Part shown: piece by piece, positions 32,574 to 37,690 of the stretch
How positions within the stretch are numbered: the stretch's first letter is position 1
Layout: each line of letters starts with the position of its first letter
NCBI GenBank assembly: GCA_947178085.1
Contig: CAMWWS010000001.1
Coordinates: 1 to 37,690 of the forward strand
Source: an uncultured Lachnospiraceae bacterium
Lineage (GTDB): Bacteria > Bacillota_A > Clostridia > Lachnospirales > Lachnospiraceae
Reading direction: 5' to 3'
Length of the DNA: 37,690 nucleotides
The notes under the pieces: generated by a model
The model's input: the letters and a program-made list of their open reading frames with translations, nothing else
Told to the model about the DNA's origin: nothing
The model's database searches: none
Translations under genes and position numbers: made by a program

Positions 32574-33062
32574 TTGACAAAAGCAGAATTACTTGCTCTT
32601 ACCTATAATGATATTGATTTAGATAAGCGTACTATTTCCGTAAACAAGTCTTATCAGCGGATAGAGGGCAGGGATATTATTACACCGCCCAAAACGCCAA
32701 GGAGCAAGCGCATTATAACAATACCGCCGTTTTTGACAGAAGAATTAAAGGAGTACATTTCACACTTATACGGAATTATGGCAGATGAAAGAATGTTTCG
32801 TTTTACAAAGTCCTATATGGAGCATGAAATTATCAGAGGTATCAAGGCTTCCGGGGTAAAAAGAATACGCTTGCACGATATTCGCCATTCCCACGCTTCA
32901 TTACTTGTGGAAATGGGATTTACACCATTAGCGATTGCGGAACGGTTAGGGCATGAGAAAATCGAAACAACATTAAATACTTATTCACATTTATATCCCA
33001 ATAAGCAGGGAGAACTTGCAGATAAATTGGAAATAGAAAACAGCAGGGAGGAAGAAGAATGA
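32574..33062 (+). pseudogene. tyrosine integrase, C-terminal catalytic part only
   Basis: The frame encodes about 162 residues of a Tn916/phage-type integrase catalytic domain: ELLALTYNDIDLDKRTISVN, LHDIRHSHASLLVEMG (H101, R104), AERLGHEKIETTLNTYSHLY (H127, nucleophile Tyr137). The N-terminal DNA-binding domains are missing. So is the first catalytic arginine: the position that usually reads GLRKAEL reads CLTKAEL. The only starts are TTG at 32574 or later codons, with no ribosome binding site; in frame it opens from a TAG at 32550. It was probably cut when the serine-recombinase module or a deletion joined here. The stop overlaps the ATG of the next gene (ATGA), so the original operon order int-mobC-repA is kept. 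Confidence 0.75.
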
Positions 33063-33436
33063 GCGGAGTGCATAAATACCCGACAATCAGCTTTCGTGTT
33101 TCCCCTAGAGAGAGGGAGGAAATCGAAGCAAAAATTTTAGCAAGCGGACTTTCTAAAAAAGATTATTTTGTCCGTTCCTGCATTTATAACCGGGTGTGCG
33201 TGGTCGGCAAAAAAGAGTTGGTTTATCAGCTAGTAGAAGAACTAAAGATGATGCAGACGAATATCCGGGAAGTGACAGAACAATTTGAAAAGACAGAGAT
33301 TGATTTAACGTCGGAGGGATTGGAAGATATGCGGAATGATTGTCTTGATATGTTGAAAGCAATCCTGTGGGTGTTGGACGGAGCGAAATATCTGTGGCAG
33401 GGAAAAGAAGAAAGCCCCGACAGCGGCAACTGTTAG
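33059..33436 (+). CDS. MobC/RHH-like mobilisation protein
   Basis: This 125-residue protein begins MSGVHKYPTISFRVSPRERE, the N-terminal strand and helix of a ribbon-helix-helix protein. It continues with IEAKILASGLSKKDYFVRSC, as MobC-type accessory proteins of Firmicute elements do, and ends in a helical, acidic half. It would bind DNA at the transfer origin. It overlaps the integrase stop by 4 bp and is followed by a bulged hairpin and the RepA-like gene. It is not close to the mobC-like protein at 2310-2702 in sequence, so the two mobilisation modules have different origins. Confidence 0.65.
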   Translation: MSGVHKYPTISFRVSPREREEIEAKILASGLSKKDYFVRSCIYNRVCVVGKKELVYQLVEELKMMQTNIREVTEQFEKTEIDLTSEGLEDMRNDCLDMLKAILWVLDGAKYLWQGKEESPDSGNC

Positions 33437-33445
33437 GGCTGTGAT

Positions 33446-33506
33446 AACTGGAAAACCTCTGTTATCAATAATCATAATACAAGTATAGCAGAGGTTTCTT
33501 CCAGTT
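33446..33506. repeat. 16-bp bulged inverted repeat before the ATPase gene
   Basis: AACTGGAAAACCTCTG (33446-33461) pairs with CAGAGGTT (33489-33496) and TTCCAGTT (33499-33506), with a 2-nt bulge TC on the right. The loop is AT-rich. It fills most of the 98-bp gap and ends 28 bp before the ATPase ATG. It could be an attenuator or a protein site. Confidence 0.65.
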
Positions 33507-33534
33507 ACAATGATTTTTCAGAAATGGAGGGCTT

Positions 33535-34512
33535 ATGGAAGAAACTAAAACAGAGTTGCAGTTGATTAAAATGTCGGAGATACAATCGCAGGAAGTTTCT
33601 TGGCTGTGGTATCCGTTTATCCCATATGGAAAGCTAACAATTGTTCAAGGTGATCCGGGAGATGGAAAGACAACACTTGTCTTAAATATAGCGGCAAAAC
33701 TGTCAAAGGGAGAGGGCTTAGATAGTGAAATGAAATTTACAGAGCCTTTGAATGTAATTTATCAGAGTGCAGAAGATGGACTTGCTGATACGGTAAAACC
33801 ACGATTAGAAATGGCAGGGGCAGATTGTGAGAGAATCGCTGTCATTGACGAAAGCATAAAATCACTTTCTATGATAGATGAACGGTTGGAAGAAGCAGTT
33901 ATAAAGACAAAGGCAAAGTTATTGATTTTAGATCCGATACAAGCCTATTTAGGCGGTGGTATGGATATGAACCGTGCGAATGAAGCAAGGGATATGACAA
34001 AGAAGTTAGCGGCACTGGCAGAGAAATATCAGTGTGCGATTGTCCTTGTCGGGCATATGAACAAGGCGGCAGGAAATAAGGCGGCATACCGGGGAATGGG
34101 TTCGATTGATTTCTTTGCAGTTGCAAGAAGTGTTCTCTTGGTCGGCAGGGTTGAAGGCGAGGAAAATATAAGGGCTGTGGTGCAAATAAAAAATAACCTT
34201 GCGACGTTCGGACACCCGAAAGCATTTGCATTGTCGGAGGACGGTTTTCACTGGCTTGGAGATTATGAGATTACAGCTGATGAAGTGTTAGGCGGCATTG
34301 CCCCAAAAGCAAATAAAATGGAACTGGCGAAGCGGCTACTACATGAACTGGCAGAAACAAGCAATGCCATGCAGAGTAACGAGATTTTTAATCTTGCAGA
34401 CGAACAAGGCATATCGAAGCGGACACTGGAAAATGCAAAGAAAGAGTTAGGTGTGCGAGCAAAGCGGATAAATAATACTTGGTATTGGGAACTGGATAAA
34501 ATCGGACAGTGA
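33535..34512 (+). CDS. RepA-like AAA ATPase / replicative helicase
   Basis: This 325-residue protein has a RecA-type ATPase core. Walker A is QGDPGDGKTTLVLNIA (38-53), Walker B is LLILDPIQAYLG (about 128), and VLVGHMNKAAGNKAAYRGMG follows as the sensor region. This is the RSF1010 RepA / plasmid helicase pattern. The C-terminal 70 residues look like a winged-helix (NAMQSNEIFNLADEQGISKR). It would unwind DNA at the element's origin and so suggests that the element can replicate for a time outside the chromosome. GGAGGG precedes the ATG. It lies between the mobC-like gene and the oriT/relaxase region. Confidence 0.8.
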   Translation: MEETKTELQLIKMSEIQSQEVSWLWYPFIPYGKLTIVQGDPGDGKTTLVLNIAAKLSKGEGLDSEMKFTEPLNVIYQSAEDGLADTVKPRLEMAGADCERIAVIDESIKSLSMIDERLEEAVIKTKAKLLILDPIQAYLGGGMDMNRANEARDMTKKLAALAEKYQCAIVLVGHMNKAAGNKAAYRGMGSIDFFAVARSVLLVGRVEGEENIRAVVQIKNNLATFGHPKAFALSEDGFHWLGDYEITADEVLGGIAPKANKMELAKRLLHELAETSNAMQSNEIFNLADEQGISKRTLENAKKELGVRAKRINNTWYWELDKIGQ

Positions 34513-34522
34513 CGGACAAGGT

Positions 34523-34625
34523 AACAGCGCAACAATGCAGGGAATTAGAATTTTGCAGTCTTGAAATTGCGTTCTTGGAGGTTGCAAGGTTGTAAAGATT
34601 ATAGACATTGCAATGTTGCGCTGTT
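34523..34625. repeat. 12-bp inverted repeat after the ATPase gene
   Basis: AACAGCGCAACA (34523-34534) and TGTTGCGCTGTT (34614-34625) are perfect inverted copies 79 bp apart. Between them are loosely repeated TTGCAAGGTTGTAA / TTGCAATGTTGCGC stretches. The position after a replication helicase gene would suit an origin, but the repeats are too few to be sure. Confidence 0.5.
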
Positions 34626-34641
34626 GGGAGAAAGCTGGAAA

Positions 34642-34826
34642 GCGGCGGTAACATGGCGACGAAAAGCCGCCCCGTCCGTTAGGACGGTATGCTGTCCAAC
34701 GGACAGCTAGCCCCCGGCAGGGCGCAAAACCTGCTTGCAGGTTGCATTTTTGTTGGCGTAGCTGACAAAAGTGCTTTTGCGTTACTTTCGCAGAAAGTAA
34801 CAAAGGCTATGCGCCGTATCCGGCGC
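34642..34826. other. candidate oriT: cluster of short hairpins
   Basis: In 185 bp there are four perfect hairpins: CCGTCC-GTTA-GGACGG (34672-34687), GCTGTCC-AAC-GGACAGC (34691-34707), GTTACTTTC-GCA-GAAAGTAAC (34781-34801) and GCGCCG-TATC-CGGCGC (34811-34826). A fifth, AACCTG-CTTG-CAGGTT, is at 34728-34743. They stand directly upstream of the MobV-type relaxase, where its transfer origin is expected. The 34781 hairpin is the best candidate for the relaxase recognition arm. No nick site can be named. Confidence 0.6.
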
Positions 34827-34858
34827 TTATTACCCGATAAGGGAGAAAGGAAAACTTA

Positions 34859-36229
34859 TTGAAACGGACAATTAGCGTTATGACAGGAAAAGGATCTGTC
34901 AACCATAACAGCAGAAAATTCCATGCAAAGAACACTGACCCGGAACGAAGTTATCTGAATGTGGAATACTGCAATGAGAATATCAAAGACGTATACCATG
35001 AATTATTTGATGAAGCACTTGCCCGATACAATGAGAAGCAGACCAGAAGTGATCGCCAGATTGATGATTACTATGAGAGAATCTGTTCCGGCAAACAGGA
35101 GAAGCCATTTCATGAGATTATTTTGCAGATAGGAAACAAGGACGATATGGGGGCAAAGACCGAGGACGGACGGCTTGCGGCAAAAATACTTGATGAATAT
35201 ATGCAGGATTTTCAGCGGCGCAATCCTACGTTGAGAGTGTTTTCAGCGTATCTTCATATGGACGAAGCGACACCACATCTGCATATAGATTTCATACCTT
35301 ATACGACTGGAAGCAAAAGAGGACTTGAAACAAGGGTGTCATTAAAAAAGGCACTTGCGGAACTTGGCTTTAAAGGCGGCACAAGGAGCGAAACGGAGCG
35401 TAACCAGTGGGTAGCGGCAGAGAAAGAACGCCTTGCGGAGATTATGTTACAGCATGGTATTGAGTGGGAGAAAAAAGGAACACATGAAAAGCATTTATCT
35501 GTTTTGGATTTCGAGAAAAAGGAACGTGCAAAAGAGGTTGCCGAACTAGAGCAGACGATTTCCGGCAGCAAAGAGGAATTATCCAACATTCTTCATCAGC
35601 AGATTGCGGCAGGGCAGGAAATGGAGCAGATACGGAAAGAGGGAGAAGCGATCCGGCAGGAAGTATCAGAACTTTCCGCAACAAATTATCTGCTGAAAGA
35701 GCAAGCAGAAACTTTGGCAGAGGACAAGGAAAAGCTGCTATCAGAAAATGAGAAGTTGGAAAAACAGCAGAAAAAGTTACAGCAGGAAATAAATAAAATG
35801 CTGCAGTCTAAGGAAGTCATGGAGCGTAATATACACGCTTATGATGAAGATGCGAAATGGCAGTTGCCGGAGCCGGGAGCATTGATGAGCGCAAAGGCTT
35901 ACCGGGATAAAAAAGTGATACCGCTTGTGGAGAAGCTGAAGGAGGTAGTAAAAAATCTGACAATCAAGTGTGTACAGCTTACGGAGCAAGGAAGAAAATT
36001 GAGTGCTAAAGTGGATGGGCAGAAGAAGCAGATTAGCCTTTTAACGGATAAGGTCATGGAACAGAGTGCCACCATAGACCGATTGCAGGAAGAAGTGTCT
36101 GATTTGAGGCGTTTGGAGCGGCATTTAGGTAGGGAACAGGTGCAGATGATAGTAGAACGGTCAAAGGCAGTAGAACAAGCAAAAAGGGCAAATAAACGTC
36201 CGAAACGTGCTTTTGAAATGAGCCGATAG
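34859..36229 (+). CDS. MobV-type relaxase (Mob/Pre family)
   Basis: This 456-residue protein is a Mob_Pre relaxase. Its N terminus ISVMTGKGSVNHNSRKFHAK, the RSYLNVEYCNENIKDVYHEL stretch and the metal motif HMDEATPHLHIDFIP (about 133-147) mark the MobV family. A long coiled coil (about 225-330, 360-440) follows. It nicks the transfer origin and leads one strand to the recipient, using another element's transfer channel. The start is a TTG at 34859, supported by GGGAGAAAGG 8 bp upstream and by the conserved N terminus; the next ATG (34879) would cut into it. It is intact, unlike the relaxase gene at 672-2338. Confidence 0.85.
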   Translation: MKRTISVMTGKGSVNHNSRKFHAKNTDPERSYLNVEYCNENIKDVYHELFDEALARYNEKQTRSDRQIDDYYERICSGKQEKPFHEIILQIGNKDDMGAKTEDGRLAAKILDEYMQDFQRRNPTLRVFSAYLHMDEATPHLHIDFIPYTTGSKRGLETRVSLKKALAELGFKGGTRSETERNQWVAAEKERLAEIMLQHGIEWEKKGTHEKHLSVLDFEKKERAKEVAELEQTISGSKEELSNILHQQIAAGQEMEQIRKEGEAIRQEVSELSATNYLLKEQAETLAEDKEKLLSENEKLEKQQKKLQQEINKMLQSKEVMERNIHAYDEDAKWQLPEPGALMSAKAYRDKKVIPLVEKLKEVVKNLTIKCVQLTEQGRKLSAKVDGQKKQISLLTDKVMEQSATIDRLQEEVSDLRRLERHLGREQVQMIVERSKAVEQAKRANKRPKRAFEMSR

Positions 36230-36249
36230 GAAAGGGGGATTGATAGGAT

Positions 36250-36564
36250 ATGACAGATATGGAGAAGAAAGTCATGGTGCGGCTGTGCGCAAAGATCCTG
36301 ACAGAAACAGAATTATATGATGTGGATATAGAAGTGAGGAATCTGATTGACTGGATATGTGTGTCGGAACAAATCAAGACGAACAACAATACAATCCGTA
36401 ATTTGACCGGAGAATACAAGAAAATAGAGCTAGATTGCCGGGAGGGAGTGAAGGCGCAGTTGGAGCGCATGAAAGAACTCTGCAAAGAGCGGAATAATCT
36501 GTATGAGAAACAGAATGACTTGAAAGGGCAGAAACAAAAGATTGAAAAGTCGTTGGAACGATAA
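36250..36564 (+). CDS. small coiled-coil protein after the relaxase
   Basis: This 104-residue protein begins MTDMEKKVMVRLCAKILTET. The second half (EYKKIELDCREGVKAQLERM to the end) is a long charged helix, likely coiled coil. No signal peptide or membrane segment. I do not recognise the family. It starts 20 bp after the relaxase stop with AGGGGG and TAGGAT upstream, so it is in the same operon and may be part of the relaxosome. Confidence 0.6.
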   Translation: MTDMEKKVMVRLCAKILTETELYDVDIEVRNLIDWICVSEQIKTNNNTIRNLTGEYKKIELDCREGVKAQLERMKELCKERNNLYEKQNDLKGQKQKIEKSLER

Positions 36565-36588
36565 GAAATGTAGGGCGTGGCGGTGTTG

Positions 36589-36701
36589 CGGTTCTTTCTC
36601 ATGTTTGGATATACTGTCAGACTTAGTTTTGCTGGAACTTTAAATTTCCAGCAAAGTAAAACACTGACAAAAACAAAATATCCAAAATTAAGAAAGAACC
36701 G
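36589..36701. repeat. large nested cruciform flanked by short direct repeats
   Basis: Four stems nest in 113 bp: CGGTTCTTTCT/AGAAAGAACCG (36589-36599 and 36691-36701), TTTGGATAT/ATATCCAAA (36604-36612 and 36678-36686), TGTCAG/CTGACA (36615-36620 and 36664-36669), and TTTGCTGGAA/TTCCAGCAAA (36628-36637 and 36646-36655) around an 8-nt loop. All four stems are perfect, with small unpaired parts between them. GGTGTTGC stands as a direct repeat on both sides (36582-36589, 36701-36708). It lies just beyond the relaxase operon and may be an element end, a single-strand origin or a recombination site. Confidence 0.75.
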
Positions 36702-36747
36702 GTGTTGCTATGCCCTGTATTTTATAGTGGCGAATACAGAGTGAAAG

Positions 36748-36756
36748 TGCTATAAT
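36748..36756 (+). promoter_or_regulatory. extended -10 promoter of the MBL gene
   Basis: TGCTATAAT is a perfect extended -10 (TG-n-TATAAT). The -35 position is poor. A small hairpin CTGTATT/AATACAG (36715-36739) lies just upstream. The leader to the ATG is about 100 bp. Confidence 0.55.
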
Positions 36757-36860
36757 CGAAAGCATAGTTTAAGATATGGGAGATTAAATGGCATGGAAAT
36801 AATTCTTTGGCAGAGATAGAAAAGCTATATATTTATTGAAATTTTAAGGAGTGCGGAGTA

Positions 36861-37622
36861 ATGGATAACTGGTTTACAATAGATAAAATTGATGCAAATA
36901 CATATATTATCAGCGAATATCGACATTGGGAGGAAACACATTGTTATCTGTTGATTGGAAATACTCGAAGCCTGCTTATTGATACGGGGCTTGGTATTTC
37001 AAATATATATGAGGAAGTGCTGAAACTTACCGATAAACCAATTACGGCAGTTGCCACGCATATTCACTGGGATCATATTGGAGGACATAAGTATTTCCCG
37101 GATTTTTATGTTCACGCTGATGAATTGGAGTGGTTGAATGGTAAATTTCCTTTATCAATCAAAACAATTAGAGAGATGGTCGTAGATCGCTGTGATTTGC
37201 CCGAAGGATTTTGTGTGAACAATTATGAATTGTTTCAAGGTATGCCAACAAAAGTGCTGACAGACCATGACATTATTGATATTGGCGGCAGGGAAATTGA
37301 GGTTCTGCATACTCCCGGACATTCTCCGGGACATATGTGCTTTTTGGAAAAAAGCAGGGGATATTTATTTACGGGTGATTTAGTTTATAAAGATATTCTG
37401 TTTGCTTATTATCCATCTACAGACCCGGAGGCATACCTTGATTCTTTAGAAAAAGTTGCGGCATTGCCTGTGAAAAAAGTATTTCCGGCACACCATTCAT
37501 TGGATATAAAGCCGGAAATCTTAATTCGTATGTGGGAAGCATTTAGAAATCTTAAGGCAGATGGGAAACTTCATCATGGCAGTGGGACATTTGACTATGG
37601 CGATTGGGGAGTATGGGTATAA
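36861..37622 (+). CDS. metallo-beta-lactamase-fold hydrolase
   Basis: This 253-residue protein has the complete MBL-fold metal set: ATHIHWDHIGG (H67, H69, D71, H72), LHTPGHSPGH (H154), FTGDLVY (D173) and FPAHHSL (H211/H212). AAGGAG precedes the ATG. It has no signal peptide, so a secreted beta-lactamase is unlikely; this general type includes glyoxalase-II-like and other thioester, ester or phosphodiester hydrolases. The TGDLVYKD and YPSTDPEAYLDSL stretches are typical of the broad hydrolase group. Its substrate cannot be told. It lies outside the cruciform, so it is probably chromosomal flank or separate cargo. Confidence 0.82.
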   Translation: MDNWFTIDKIDANTYIISEYRHWEETHCYLLIGNTRSLLIDTGLGISNIYEEVLKLTDKPITAVATHIHWDHIGGHKYFPDFYVHADELEWLNGKFPLSIKTIREMVVDRCDLPEGFCVNNYELFQGMPTKVLTDHDIIDIGGREIEVLHTPGHSPGHMCFLEKSRGYLFTGDLVYKDILFAYYPSTDPEAYLDSLEKVAALPVKKVFPAHHSLDIKPEILIRMWEAFRNLKADGKLHHGSGTFDYGDWGVWV

Positions 37623-37663
37623 GAAGTAGGCTGTGGTAAAGAGAATTTTCCTTTTGGCAATGA

Positions 37664-37690
37664 TTGACACATGGTGCTAGCACCATGTAA
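37664..37690 (+). promoter_or_regulatory. promoter with 20-bp palindromic operator at the window edge
   Basis: TTGACA (37664-37669) is a perfect -35 box. It runs into the perfect palindrome ACATGGTGCTAGCACCATGT (37669-37688), which fills the 18 bp up to a possible -10 starting TAA at 37688. A palindrome between -35 and -10 is the usual site of a TetR- or MerR-type regulator. The gene it serves lies outside the window. Confidence 0.65.

Overview
The window looks like a chromosomal segment of a gut Firmicute, most likely of the Lachnospiraceae. The protein style, the AGGAGG-type ribosome binding sites, the GPH-family sugar symporter, the cytoplasmic glycoside hydrolases and the mobilisation genes all fit that group. 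Species cannot be told from the sequence alone. I see no rRNA, tRNA or CRISPR array.

Layout. (1) 1-3950 is accessory DNA: the end of an AT-rich unknown gene (1-569, minus), a mobilisation pair on the minus strand (a relaxase gene broken by one frameshift at about 1930, and a mobC-like gene), about 450 bp packed with short hairpins that may include a transfer origin, and small gene remnants. (2) 3872-25712 is a carbohydrate-use locus. It holds a GH3 enzyme, a clan GH-A enzyme of unassigned family, a 5'-truncated CE4 deacetylase, an AraC-family regulator (minus), a decayed second copy of the GH-A gene, a GPH sugar symporter, a GH78 alpha-L-rhamnosidase with a small coupled gene, a GH94 phosphorylase, a second GH3, a third GH3 with reversed domain order, and a GH35-like enzyme, closed by a terminator at 25666-25719. 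(3) 25740-32541 is a second mobile module: an XRE regulator, small ORFs, a DUF6870-like gene and three large serine recombinases in one tightly packed operon. (4) 32574-36710 is a third mobile module: a tyrosine integrase lacking its N-terminal part, a MobC/RHH-like gene, a RepA-like ATPase, a hairpin-rich candidate oriT, a MobV-type relaxase and a coiled-coil gene, ending in a large nested cruciform. (5) An MBL-fold hydrolase and a promoter with a 20-bp palindrome close the window.

How the genes fit together. None of the sugar enzymes shows a signal peptide. The simplest reading is that small glycosides or oligosaccharides enter through the GPH symporter and are taken apart in the cytoplasm by rhamnosidase, several beta-glycosidases and a phosphorylase. 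A rhamnose-containing plant glycoside or oligosaccharide is a plausible but unproven substrate.

The strongest unexplained signal is a regulatory one. Six sites in the sugar locus carry the same element, two 12-bp half-sites of consensus GWATWTTRYAAT starting exactly 20 bp apart, all pointing at a downstream coding region (two GH genes, the CE4 fragment, the GH-A pseudogene, the symporter and GH94). An AraC-family activator is encoded inside the locus, and a 24-codon remnant of a second, paralogous regulator gene lies beside the first site. This suggests a duplicated regulator/operator/enzyme unit that later decayed on one side of each copy.
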